Source: Palsa-506 sp963836355 (lineage in GTDB: Bacteria > Actinomycetota > Actinomycetes > Streptosporangiales > Streptosporangiaceae). Taken from it: a stretch of 64,000 nucleotides of DNA. Under the pieces are notes generated by a model. The model saw only the letters and a program-made list of their open reading frames with translations. It had not been told where the DNA came from and did no database searches. The stretch spans positions 496,001 to 560,000 of the forward strand of contig CAWIJO010000007.1 in the NCBI GenBank assembly GCA_963836355.1. The letters are read 5' to 3'. The translations under genes and the position numbers were made by a program. This document shows, piece by piece, positions 43,431-53,218 of the stretch; the stretch's first letter is position 1, and every line of letters begins with the position of its first letter.

Positions 43431-46328
43431 ATGACGGCTGGCGGCCCGCTGGAGTCGCCGGTCCTGGTTGGCCGGGCCGACTTCGTCGCGCTGGCCGAGC
43501 GGCGGCTGGCCGAGGCCGCGGCGGGCGCCGGCCAGCTGATCTTCGTCGCGGGCGAGGCGGGCATCGGCAAGACCCGTCTGCTCGGCGCCATCGCCCGGCA
43601 TGCCCGCGCCAGCGCCTTCGCCACGGTCCGCGCGGCGGCGTTCCCCGGTGACCCGGCGTCGCTAGCCGGCCTGCTGCTGGACCTGGCCAGCGACCTGATG
43701 CCCGCCAGCGAACCGGCGCTGGCCGACATCGGGCAGCGCATGTCGGCGCGGATACGCGCGATCTCCGCCGCCGATGGCGACGCGCACCACCGCCGCCGGG
43801 TACTGGTGCAGGACCTGGTCGACCTGCTCGTGATGACCGGCGCTGACGGCCCGGTGCTGATGATCCTGGAAGATCTGCACTGGGCCGACGAGCTGAGCCT
43901 CGAAGTGCTCGGCCACCTGGCAGGCCGTCTCAGGGCCAGGCCGGTGCTGGTGGCCGCCGCCTACCGCAGCGACGAGCTCTACCCGCAGCTGCCCATGCGG
44001 GCTCTGCGGACCCGGCTGATATCCCAGCGGCTCGCCGAGGAAATCCGGCTGCCGCGGCTGGATCCGGACCAGACCGCGGCCATGGTCAGCGCGGTAATGG
44101 GACGGCCGGCCCCAGGAAGGGTGGCAGCGGCGATCCACCAGCGCAGCGACGGCATCCCGCTGCACGTCGAGGAATTTCTGGCCGCCGTCAATGAGGTCGC
44201 GCTGAACCGGCAGTCCGGCACGATGGTACTGGCGGCCGCGGTCCCGGACACGCTGGGCGGCGCCGTGCTGAGCCGCGCTGCGCACCTGGCTGACCGGACC
44301 CGCGGGGTGGCATCGGCAGCCGCCGTCATCGGGCGGTCCTTCGACTTCGACCTGCTGACCAGTGTCACCCAGGCAGACCCGGCCGACGTGGCCGGCGCCC
44401 TGCGCGAGCTGCAGGAGGCAAACTTCGTCGTGCCCGGCGCTGACGAGCTCACCTTCGACTTCCGGCACGCGCTGATGCGCGACGCCCTCTACGCCGACAC
44501 GGACATCCCGGCCCGGCGCCGCATGCACGAGCTGGTGGCCACCGCCGCGGCCGAGCGCGGCTACCGTGACGCGTTCGTCTCCGCGCATTTCGAGCAGGCA
44601 CAGTGTGCCGATCTCGCCTACGCCCATGCGCTGGCCGCAGCGCGCGAGGCCGCCGCGGTATCGGCCCATCGCGAGGCGCTGGACCTGTACCGCCGGGCGG
44701 TGCGCACCGTGCCTGCCGATCTTCCCGCGGGGGCCCGGGCCGGGCTGTTCGCCGCGCTGGGTGACGAGGCCGCGGCCACCGACGACAACACGGCCGCGGC
44801 ACAGGCGTACCAGACCGCGCACGAGCTGATCACCGGCACTGGTGACGTGCGCGCGGCGGCCGCGTTGGTGCCGCGCATGGTCGCGGTCGCGCACCTGCTC
44901 GGTACCGGTCTCGATGACCGGGTGGGCATGCTGCAGGCGGCCCTGGACACCCTGGGCGGGGCGGCCGGCGCGGACCGCGAGCGGGCCAGGCTGAACTCGG
45001 CCATGGCCGCCGCCTACATGCTGGACCGGCGCCTCGATCAGGCCATCGACTACGGCGAGCGCAGCCATGCCGAGAGCGAGCGGATCGGCGACGACGAGAC
45101 TACCCTGAACACCGCCGTGACGCTCGGCTCGGTGCTGGTCTTCGCCGGCTCGCCGGACGAAGGCTGGCGGCTGCTAGAAGACGCGATAGCCCGAGCCCGT
45201 GACACCCAGCAGGAGGCAGCAGCCGCGCGCGGCTACCGCATGATCGGGTCGTCCGCGTCAGTCCTTGCTGAGTCTAAACGCGCAGAGCACTGGCTGGTCG
45301 ACGGCATCAGGTACGCAGAGCAGGTTGAGCTGTGGAATCACCAGCATTACATGGCGGCGCACCTGGCGCACGTGCAGTGGGCCACCGGCCAGTGGGACGC
45401 GGCCGCGCTGACGGCGCAGCACGTGCTGGCCGACGGGCGCGGCGGCATCACCACCTGGATCACCGCGCAGTATGTGCTGGGCTATCTGGCGATGGGCCGC
45501 GGCGACTGGGCGGCGGCGGCCAGCCTGCTGGCCGAGGCGCTCGCCGAGGGTGAGCGGATGGCCGAGCTGCAGCGGCTGTCGCCGCCGCTGTGGGGGCTGG
45601 CCGAGGCGGCCAGGTGCCAGGGCGACTACGACACCGCGCTGCTGCGCTGCGAGCGCGGCTACCAGGCCTCGGCCGCCGTCACCGACGCCGCGTACCTGTA
45701 CCCGTACCTGCTCACCGGCGTCCGGGCATATCTCGAGCGCGGCGAGACTGATGCCGCCGAGACGTGGGCGAACCGGGTCGGCGCGGTGCTCACCGCTCGC
45801 GCCATTCCTGGCACGCTGCCCGCCATCGAGCACGGCCGGGGGCTCGTCCTGCTGGCCCGCGGGGACATCCCCGCGGCGGAGCAGGCGCTGCGGTCCGCGA
45901 GCGAGTCGTGGCGGGCGCGGGACCGGTTCTGGGAGGGCAGCTGGGCCCGGCTGGATCTCGCCCGGGCGGCCGCCCGGGCACGGCACCGGGGCGAGGCAGC
46001 CCAGCTGATCGACGAGGTCCGTGCCAGCGCCGCCGCGGCCGGCGCGGTCACTCTCGCCGAGGCGGGCGACCGGCTCGCCGCGTCGCTGGACGGCGGCCGG
46101 GCGGCTGAGCCGTGGCACCCGCTGAGCGCGCGCGAATTCGAGGTCGCCCGGCTTGTGGCGGCCGGCCTGACCAACAAGCAGATCGGCGAGCAGCTTTACC
46201 TGGCCACCAAGACGGTCTCGGCGCATGTTTCGCACATCCTGGCGAAGCTGGGCGCGGCCCGGCGCACCGAGATCGCCGCCTGGTGCGCCACCATCCGGCC
46301 CGGCGGCGGCCATCCAAACTCCGGCTAG
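43431..46328 (+). CDS. LAL-type (MalT-like) LuxR-family ATPase regulator
   Basis: A 965-aa large ATP-binding regulator. The N-terminal STAND/AAA ATPase has Walker A GEAGIGKT (41-48) and a Walker B region VLMILEDLHWAD; a long tetratricopeptide-like helical region follows (about 350-880). The C-terminal LuxR helix-turn-helix is LSAREFEVARLVAAGLTNKQ, IGEQLYLATKTVSAHVSHIL. These regulators sense a ligand through the TPR part and activate catabolic or secondary-metabolite genes. ATG 43431 follows GGGGAGGTGCGCA, a good ribosome site. No neighbouring target operon is obvious. Confidence 0.93.
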   Translation: MTAGGPLESPVLVGRADFVALAERRLAEAAAGAGQLIFVAGEAGIGKTRLLGAIARHARASAFATVRAAAFPGDPASLAGLLLDLASDLMPASEPALADIGQRMSARIRAISAADGDAHHRRRVLVQDLVDLLVMTGADGPVLMILEDLHWADELSLEVLGHLAGRLRARPVLVAAAYRSDELYPQLPMRALRTRLISQRLAEEIRLPRLDPDQTAAMVSAVMGRPAPGRVAAAIHQRSDGIPLHVEEFLAAVNEVALNRQSGTMVLAAAVPDTLGGAVLSRAAHLADRTRGVASAAAVIGRSFDFDLLTSVTQADPADVAGALRELQEANFVVPGADELTFDFRHALMRDALYADTDIPARRRMHELVATAAAERGYRDAFVSAHFEQAQCADLAYAHALAAAREAAAVSAHREALDLYRRAVRTVPADLPAGARAGLFAALGDEAAATDDNTAAAQAYQTAHELITGTGDVRAAAALVPRMVAVAHLLGTGLDDRVGMLQAALDTLGGAAGADRERARLNSAMAAAYMLDRRLDQAIDYGERSHAESERIGDDETTLNTAVTLGSVLVFAGSPDEGWRLLEDAIARARDTQQEAAAARGYRMIGSSASVLAESKRAEHWLVDGIRYAEQVELWNHQHYMAAHLAHVQWATGQWDAAALTAQHVLADGRGGITTWITAQYVLGYLAMGRGDWAAAASLLAEALAEGERMAELQRLSPPLWGLAEAARCQGDYDTALLRCERGYQASAAVTDAAYLYPYLLTGVRAYLERGETDAAETWANRVGAVLTARAIPGTLPAIEHGRGLVLLARGDIPAAEQALRSASESWRARDRFWEGSWARLDLARAAARARHRGEAAQLIDEVRASAAAAGAVTLAEAGDRLAASLDGGRAAEPWHPLSAREFEVARLVAAGLTNKQIGEQLYLATKTVSAHVSHILAKLGAARRTEIAAWCATIRPGGGHPNSG

Positions 46329-46577
46329 CAGGCTAGGTCCGACAAGGTTTGAAGATCGTGCCAGCGGTTGTGACAGGTGAGGCGAAGCCCGCAGCCGGGG
46401 CGGCGGCCAGCTCACTCATCAGTGACCTGCAGACCGGGCAGCCGCCGTCAGCGCCAGCAGCCGGGTAACTGCCACGTCCGCGAGGGCGCCACATCAGGAA
46501 CCAGTGACACCAGGCACCATCCAGACGACGATGGAGATGAAACTGCCTGCATGATACGCACGAGTAACCAGGTGGCA

Positions 46578-47687
46578 TCAGCTATGACGCTCCGGGTCGG
46601 CACGTCGGGCTGGCAGTACGCGGACTGGCGCGGCGTGCTCTACCCGCCGGGCGTGCCGCCGCGGCGCTGGCTGGCCGACCACCGCCACGCCGCGGCGGCT
46701 GAGCCGGATCCGCCAGCCGAAGGCCCACATCCAGGCCAGGCGCACCACGACAACCGTCGACACCACGGCTGCCCCGGTCAGCACCAGCCTCCCGAGCGGG
46801 CCTCTCGCTTCCACGCTGAAGGCGTGGAAGGAGAGCCCGACCAGCACGAACAGGGCAGCGTTGACCAGGAACACCAGAGTCTCCCAGAAGGCTCCGGACT
46901 GGAGCCTGCTCCGGGCGGAGAACGCGCTTCCGCTGCTGTGCCAGCCCAGGTACAGGCCGGCCACGACGGCGGCAAGCACGCCAGACGCGTGGATCGCCTC
47001 CGCGGGCAGATAGGCCCCATAGGCCAGCAGTATCGAGCCGGCGATCTCGATCGGCGGGTCATCGATTCGGTTGCGGAGCCGGCGGCAGGCCAGCCCGACG
47101 GCCAGCCCGATTGCCCCTCCCGCCACTGCCGAGTACACGATCGAGCCTGCGGTGCGGGCAACCGAGAAATGCCCCGTGGTGGCGGCGGCCACGGCGGCGG
47201 AATACAGCACCAGCGCCGTGGCATCGTTGAACAGCGCCTCTCCCTCCAAGATGGTGACCAGCCGCCGCGGCAGGCCGATCCTGCTGGCGATGCTGGTAGC
47301 CGCCGAGGCGTCGGTCGGGCCGACCGCGGTGCCGAGCACGAACGCCATCGGCCAGGAGAGATGACCGAGCCAGTGGGCGACCGCGGCGACTCCGCAGGCA
47401 GTCGCGAGTACCAGCAGGACGGCGAGCACCCCGATCGAGCGGGCATTGCGGAAAAATGCGGTCGGCGAGGAGGTGACCGCGGCGTCATACACCAGCAGCG
47501 GGAGCAGGCCGAGCAGCACAATCTCCGGCTGAAGCGAGACATCTGGCACGAACGGCAGGAACCCGATGATCAGGCCGGCCATCACCAGCACGACCGGCGC
47601 CGGGACGCCTGCCCGGCGCAGCACTGCAACGGCGAGCAAGGTGGCCGCGGCGACGCCGAGGACGATGAGTAGCTGGCCAGAGCTCAC
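46578..47687 (-). CDS. CPA1-family Na+/H+ antiporter, C-terminally truncated
   Basis: About ten membrane helices are present, with the antiporter core GTAVGPTDASAATSI (ion-binding Asp) and EGEALFNDATALVLY. After residue about 320 (LAWMWAFGWRIRLS) the sequence stops resembling the family and becomes PAPRRHARRVEHAAP, which is the antisense of the DUF72 fragment. So the last two or three helices and the cytoplasmic tail were lost in a rearrangement and replaced by a chance extension ending at 46578. GTG 47687 gives the normal start; ATG 47723 is possible. It may be non-functional. Confidence 0.75.
   Translation of the reverse strand: MSSGQLLIVLGVAAATLLAVAVLRRAGVPAPVVLVMAGLIIGFLPFVPDVSLQPEIVLLGLLPLLVYDAAVTSSPTAFFRNARSIGVLAVLLVLATACGVAAVAHWLGHLSWPMAFVLGTAVGPTDASAATSIASRIGLPRRLVTILEGEALFNDATALVLYSAAVAAATTGHFSVARTAGSIVYSAVAGGAIGLAVGLACRRLRNRIDDPPIEIAGSILLAYGAYLPAEAIHASGVLAAVVAGLYLGWHSSGSAFSARSRLQSGAFWETLVFLVNAALFVLVGLSFHAFSVEARGPLGRLVLTGAAVVSTVVVVRLAWMWAFGWRIRLSRRGVAVVGQPAPRRHARRVEHAAPVRVLPARRADPERHS
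46584..46680 (+). pseudogene. DUF72-family N-terminal fragment
   Basis: ATG 46584 begins MTLRVGTSGWQYADWRGVLY and PPGVPPRRWL, the unmistakable N-terminus of DUF72 (YecE-like) proteins, normally about 240 residues. The match stops near 46680 and the following bases belong, on the other strand, to the antiporter gene. The fragment marks one side of a deletion or rearrangement junction. Confidence 0.8.
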
Positions 47688-47827
47688 GCCCAGATCCTTG
47701 CCCTCCCGGCGCCCGGCCAGCAACTGGCCCCGGCGCCGGCCCGATTGAGGGCAGGCTGATCGTACAACCGCTAGGCAACGGGCTGGCCAGCCAGGTCACG
47801 GGCTGGCGGCAACGAGAGCTGACCGGG

Positions 47828-48595
47828 ATGATCGGGCACATGGGTCTAGCTGATGGCCGGGTAGCTCTGGTGACTGGCAGCTCGCGCGGACTGGGCAAGG
47901 CGATCGCGCGGCGGCTCGCCCGCGATGGCCTTGCCGTCGCCGTCAATAGCCTGGCCGACAACGGGGCAGCGGCCGAGGTCGCCCGCGCCATCGCCCGCGA
48001 CGGCGGGACCGCCGAGGCGTTCGCGGCCGACGTCACCGACGCAGAGCAGGTCGCCGGGCTGGTAGCCGCGGTCGCCGCCAGCCTCGGTCCGGTCGACGTG
48101 CTGGTGCTCAACGCTACCGGCCCGCAGCCGAATGCCACGCTGGCCGACGTGGCGTGGCCGGACTATCTCGCCCAGCTCGACTTCTTCGTCAAGAGCCCGC
48201 TGCTGGTGGGCCGCGCAGTGCTCCCGGCGATGCTGGCGCGCCGGTCCGGCCGGATCATCCAGATCGACTCAGAGGTCGTGGACCGGCCGCCGCCGGGCCG
48301 GTCAGCCTACGCCACCGCAAAGAGCGCGCAGATCGGCCTGGCCCGCAGCTGGGCCCGCGAGCTCGCCCCGGCCGGCATCACCGTGAACATGGTCGCTCCC
48401 GGCTTCGTCCCGGTAGAGCGGCACGCAGGCGTCCCCGCTGAGGTCAGGGCCGCCTATCTCGCCTCCGTGCCGGCTGGCCGGATGGGCACCCCCGAGGACA
48501 TTGCCCACGCAGTCAGCTTCCTGGTCTCGGCTGAGGCGGGCTTCATCACCGGCCAGCGCATCGTCGTCGATGGTGGCCGCAGCCTCGGCAGCTGA
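47828..48595 (+). CDS. Short-chain dehydrogenase/reductase (3-oxoacyl-ACP reductase-like)
   Basis: A 255-aa classical SDR. Cofactor motif TGSSRGLG at 16-23; the NNAG position reads LNATG (residues 94-98), a notable variant; catalytic S148, Y161 and K165 (YATAK) are present. NMVAPGFVPVERH and FITGQRIVVDGGRSLGS are the standard C-terminal blocks of FabG-like enzymes. ATG 47828 is used; ATG 47840 (MGLADGRV) would remove four residues. It is divergent from the antiporter gene and followed closely by the convergent decayed elongation-factor-like gene. Confidence 0.9.
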   Translation: MIGHMGLADGRVALVTGSSRGLGKAIARRLARDGLAVAVNSLADNGAAAEVARAIARDGGTAEAFAADVTDAEQVAGLVAAVAASLGPVDVLVLNATGPQPNATLADVAWPDYLAQLDFFVKSPLLVGRAVLPAMLARRSGRIIQIDSEVVDRPPPGRSAYATAKSAQIGLARSWARELAPAGITVNMVAPGFVPVERHAGVPAEVRAAYLASVPAGRMGTPEDIAHAVSFLVSAEAGFITGQRIVVDGGRSLGS

Positions 48596-48634
48596 CCCAG
48601 CGCCCTGTCCGGTCATGTCGTGTGCCGCGGGCGG

Positions 48635-50270
48635 CTAAGGCTGCGCGGGCGGACCATCGCCGCCAGTGCTTTCGGGGACCTCGACTTCGACCTGTACGGG
48701 CCGCAAGGCGTCAACGTCGACGTCAGCGGAATCACCATCTTCGGTCACCGGCGCGCGTGGGGGCGTGCCGCGGGCCGGCTGGTAGCGGTCGAAGGCGCAG
48801 TCCACGGTGCCCTCGCCGCGAGTCAGTGTCGGCAGCTGCTGCCGCAGGTCGTGCACCCGGGCCGCTGGGATCTCGCCCGCCAGGATGCACGCGGATCCCC
48901 GCATCGCGGTCTCCTGCGGGACGGCGCGCAGCCGGGCCAGCGCGGGCAGTACCGAGCCGGCCGTGTCGGCCGGTACCTCAAGGCGGAAGCGGTGCATCGG
49001 CTCGTACACCTGGGTACCGGCCCGCTGCAGGGCGCTCATCAAGACCAGCGGCGTCAGGTTGCGGAAGTCCCCGGCGGTGCTCGACATGCTGCGGTCAACC
49101 GTGCCGTGTGCGTGGCTCTGCCGCGGCCAGTAGCCGGACTGCGTCATGGTGACCACGGCGCCGGCGACCTGCCAGGCCGTAAATGCCCTGCCGTAGCGTC
49201 TCATGCACGGTTTCCTCGACTGCCTTGAGGAACGAGAACGGCAGCGCCCCGAGCTCGATCTCCAGCCGGAACGCCGTGCCGGAGCCGGCCGCGGCCGGCT
49301 CGATTCGCAGCCCGACGGTGGCCAGGAACGGATTGAGCGCCTGGTCGATTACCTCGACAGCCGCACCGGTTCCGCTGGGCCGTTCAATACAGATCGTCGT
49401 TGTCTCACGGAATCCGGCCTCGATACCGTAGTCATCCGCCAGCGTTGCCTGGATGACCTCCTTCTGCACCTCGCCGTATAGCGAGACGAGCAGTTCCGCA
49501 CCGGCATCGCTGCGCAGGTTGATCAGCGGATCCTGCTCGGCCAGCTGGGTGAGCGCGACGTGCAGCGCGCCGTTATCAGCCGGGGCGGCCGGGAACGACG
49601 ACCGGTGCCAGCGTGGGCGGGCGAAATGATGACCGGCCCGGTAGCCCGCGGTTCGCCGAGCGAGTCGCCGATCTGGATGCCACCGAGGCCCCATAACTTG
49701 CCGATCTGCCCGGCGGTTACGGACTCACGCCGGACGGCCGAGCCGCGGTCGAAAACGCTGATCGCGGTGACCTTCCCGGCCCTGGCCTTGCCCCCGCTAT
49801 CCCGGCCGAACCGGAGCCGGTCGCGCACTCGCACCAAGGCCGCGCGCCGATCCCATCGCCGCGATGGCGGGCGTCAGCTTCGCGGAAATGTCCTGCAGCA
49901 CGCGGTCATACCGGGCGCCGCCACGGTCGATCTTGTTCACGAAGATGAGGACGGGAATGCGCAACCGCTGCAGCGTTCGCATCAGCACCCGGGTCTGCGC
50001 CTGCACGCCTTCGACGGCGGAGACCACCAGCACGGCGCCGTCGAGCACGCTCAGCACCCGTTCCACCTCGGCGATGAAGTCCGGGTGGCCGGGCGTGTCG
50101 ATCAGGTTGATCGTGACATCGCCGATGACGAACGACACGACGGCGGACTTGATCGTAATTCCGCGCTGCCGCTCCAGCGCCAGCGAATCGGTCTGGGTGC
50201 TGCCGTCATCGACGCGGCCGATGCGCGAGCAGCGCCGCGGCCGGCGGTGCCGACCGGGACGCGCAGATCC
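48635..50270 (-). pseudogene. TetM/OtrA-like ribosomal protection GTPase, decayed
   Basis: Pieces of one EF-G-like ribosomal protection protein appear in order over several frames. These are RVDDGSTQTDSLALERQRGI (switch 1), LIDTPGHPDFIAEVERVLSV (G3), LIFVNKIDRGGARYDRVL (G4), then a jump past the rest of the G domain to VFDRGSAVRRESVTAGQIGK, then ADNGALHVALTQLAEQDPLI with the domain IV/V region, ending in MHRFRLEVPADTAGSVLPAL. The P-loop (AHVDAGKT) is missing at the 5' end, at least three frame changes occur and an internal deletion of roughly 130 residues is visible. It cannot be translated into a working protein. Confidence 0.85.
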
Positions 50271-50302
50271 GGATTCTAACCCTGACGGCCGCAGGCCAGA
50301 GA

Positions 50303-50350
50303 CTGCCCAGGATCATATTTTCGCAGTTTAAAAAGTTTTTTCTGACCTTG
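50303..50350. promoter_or_regulatory. AT-rich patch upstream of the DUF222-HNH gene
   Basis: Around ATCATATTTTCGCAGTTTAA and GTTTTTTCTGACC the base composition drops sharply compared with the rest of the window. It lies about 90-135 bp upstream of the HNH gene start and probably includes its promoter or a bent/nucleoid-protein binding site. Confidence 0.4.
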
Positions 50351-50437
50351 TGCCGATCCAGGGTCATTCTGTCAGAGGCAGTCGCTAATTTGGTCGAAGA
50401 AGATACAGCCAGCAGGTCCTAGCCGGAAGGAGGGTCA

Positions 50438-52484
50438 ATGCAAGAATCCGCCATCCCTCCCGATCCTTCCGCCAGCTCCGTGCCCGCCGCCCCGGCGGCC
50501 GACTCCGGCCCCGCGCCCGCCCCCGTCCCTGCTCCCGGTGCCGGCCCCATGCCCGCCGCATCTGCTCCAGCGGGCGGTCCCGCTGCTGCGTCGCCGGTGT
50601 TCGCGTATGACGATGGTGAGCCGTTTGACGTGGAGGCGTATTTCGATCCGGATTACGGCCCGCCGGAGGGCGAGGATGCGTGGCTGGCGCAGGTGGCCTC
50701 GCCGGTCGCTGATGAGTACCTGGCCGCGCACCAGCCCGCTCCTGCAGCGCGCGAAGTGCTGGCGGCCGGGTTCACCCACCGGGACCGCGAGCCTGGCGCC
50801 CGCGGCTGGGCCGCTGGCGGCGCGTTAGACGTGATGGAACCCGGCCCGGTGCTGGCCGGGTTTGCCGATGACGCCATCAGCGGCGGGCTGCCCACGCTGA
50901 GCGACGACGAGCTGATCGGGGTCTTGTGCGCGGCGCGGCGGCTGGCGTCCCGCGCCGCGGGCATCGAGCTGGCCGCGGTCACGGACCTGAACGCCCGCCG
51001 CGAGGCCCATGCGGTGAAGGTCCGGGACCGACGGCAGGCCGAGCACGTCGGTGATGAGATCGCCGCGGCGCTGAGGCTGACCTGCCGGGCCGCGGACAAG
51101 CTGCTGGCCCTGGCGGTGGACGTGACCCGGCTGCCCGCCGTGCTGAAGGCCCTCGCCGACGGGCGGATCGACCTGCCGAAAGCCGGCGTGTACGCGGCGG
51201 AGCTGGCCGGGCTGCCGGACCTGCCGGCTGCCGCCATCGCCGCGGTGACGATCACCGAGGCGGCCGGGCTGACCACCGGGGAACTCGGCGCGCTGCTGCG
51301 CCGCCTAGTGCTGGCCCACGACCCGGACGCCGCGCGGAAGCGGCGGCAGAAGGCCGAGAAGGGCGCCCGGGTCGAAACCTGGGCTGAGGCCGCCGGGACC
51401 GCGGCGCTGGCCGGGCGAGACCTGCCGCCTGCCGACGCGCTGGCCGCCGACAAGAACATCGACGACCACGCCCGCCAGCTCAAGAAAGCAGGCGCCCCCG
51501 GCACCCTGGAATGGCTCCGCGCGCAGGTCTTCACCGCCCTGCTCACCAGCCAGCCCCTCTCCACCCTGCTCCCCGGCGGCAACGGCCACGGCAGCCGGAA
51601 CAGCGGCGGAGACGACGGCCCGCGCGGAGACAACGGCCACCCTCGCGGAGACAACGACAATCCCGGCGGAGACGACGGCCCCGGCGAGGGCGGCGGGGGG
51701 ATTCCGCCGACCGTGGCCAGGAACCGGGCCGACCGGCGGCCCGTCGGGAGCCGCCTGGCCCGCTGGGCAGAGCACCACGGCGGGACTTGGCGGATCGGTG
51801 AACCTGACCATCCCGTTGTCCACCTGGCTCGGATTGACCGGGCTGCCCGGCGAAGCCGCCGGACTCGGCCCGCTGGACGCCGGCATCAGCCGCGATCTCG
51901 CCGACCGCATCGCCGCCACCCCCGGCAACCGCTGGTGCCTGACGATCACCGGCCCCGACGGCCGCGTCATCGGGCACGGCTGCGCCCGTCCCCGCGCCGG
52001 TCCGCCGCCGCGAGAAGACTTCCTGCTACGAAAAACCGAGCCGCCCGGCTGGGCCCGGTCACCCACCTACGAGGCGTACAGTCCGCCGGGAGCAGCCGGG
52101 CCGGCCAGCGACGGCACCACCCGGTGGCTCGCCGGGCTCAAGATCAGCTGGCTGGAAACCATGGCCTGCGGCCACGCCCGCGAGACCCGCGCCTACCAGC
52201 CATCAGCAAAGCTCCGGCACCTGATCAAGACCCGCGACCGGACTTGCATGTTCCCCGGCTGCCGAAGACCCGCCCGGCAATGCGACGACGATCACACCCT
52301 GCCCTTCGACCAGGGCGGCCGGACTTGCGAGTGCAATATGTCCCCTTTGTGCAGACGACACCACGCTGCCAAGCAGGCACCTGGCTGGCACCTCCTCCAG
52401 CCCCAGCCCGGCACCCTGAACTGGACCATGCCCAACGGCAGAACCAGGACAATCACTCCACGCCCATACTCAGCTCAATCGTAG
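50438..52484 (+). CDS. DUF222 HNH endonuclease-domain protein (frameshifted)
   Basis: ATG 50438 follows GGAAGGAGGG. Residues 1-50 are Pro/Ala-rich, and the DUF222 domain follows (GVLCAARRLASRAAGIELAA to LRRLVLAHDPDAARKRR). After a Gly/Asp-rich linker (GDDGPRGDNGHPRGDN) the frame breaks: the second half, with VNLTIPLSTWLGLTGLPGE and the HNH core (RTCMFPGC, CDDDHTLPF, LCRRHHAAKQ), is in the next frame. Deleting one T in GATTC 51700-51704 yields a smooth linker ending TTAGLGGSVNLTIP and a protein of about 681 aa. DUF222-HNH genes are often repeated, mobile-intron-like elements in actinobacteria; function unproven. Confidence 0.8.
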
Positions 52485-52659
52485 GCGCCTGTCGCAACGT
52501 CCGCCGCTGCCCCGCGAGGACGGCCCCGCAGCGAATGGCGAGGCCGGCCGCCGGGGAGCGAGTTGCCGGTCGCCCCGTTACTTAACGCGCTCGAATGCCC
52601 CCTTCGGCACGCATGCCAAGATGCCCGTACCCGCACCGCGATCTTGTCATACTGGCCCG

Positions 52660-53202
52660 ATGCCGGTTAATACCCGATGCGCGGCGATGCTCGCCGGGAC
52701 AGCGCTGCTTGGTATCGGCCTTGATCAGGTGACGAAGGCAATCGTGGTTGCGACCGTCGAGGGCAAGCCGCCGGTTCGGCTGATCGGCGGTGTACTGACC
52801 GTCAACGTCTCCCGGAACTCCGGTACCGCTTTCTCCTTCGCGCCAGCGGCGACGGTGCTGTTCACCTGCCTGGCGGTTGCGGTCTCCGCAGCGATCGTCG
52901 CCAAGGCACGCCGGCTGCGCTCGGCTGGCTGGGCAGCTGCGCTCGGATTGTTGCTGGCAGGAGCCGTCGGGAACCTGTGTGACCGGCTGACGCGAGCACC
53001 AGGCATCGGCCGCGGCGCCGTCGTCGACTTTATCGACCTGCAGCACTTCGCGACCTTCAACATCGCCGACAGCTGCCTGACGTGCGGAGCGGTGCTCGCG
53101 GTCCTGCTGTCGCTGGGCGGCATCCTGATGACGGGCCAATCATCCGGCGACGCCGGGCGGCGGGACGCGGGCTATGTCAATGGGCGTCCCGCCCGGAACT
53201 AG
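52660..53202 (+). CDS. lspA: Lipoprotein signal peptidase (signal peptidase II)
   Basis: A 180-aa A8-family aspartyl protease with four membrane helices that cleaves signal peptides of lipoproteins in the membrane. The catalytic aspartates are D108 in GNLCDRLTR and D137 in FNIADSCLT; the DQVTK near the N-terminus and VSRNSGTAFSF are also diagnostic. ATG 52660 gives a normal-length protein. It stands alone and convergent with the secreted protein gene, not next to ileS or rluD as in many bacteria, so it may be one of several copies in the genome. Confidence 0.92.
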   Translation: MPVNTRCAAMLAGTALLGIGLDQVTKAIVVATVEGKPPVRLIGGVLTVNVSRNSGTAFSFAPAATVLFTCLAVAVSAAIVAKARRLRSAGWAAALGLLLAGAVGNLCDRLTRAPGIGRGAVVDFIDLQHFATFNIADSCLTCGAVLAVLLSLGGILMTGQSSGDAGRRDAGYVNGRPARN

Positions 53203-53218
53203 GGTTCGGCGGCGGAGC

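Noticed and set aside
46333..46578. Cys-containing minus-strand frame (CVSC ... CPVC) as a zinc-ribbon protein
   Set aside because: No ribosome site, composition like random translation, and it lies in the gap beside a rearrangement junction.
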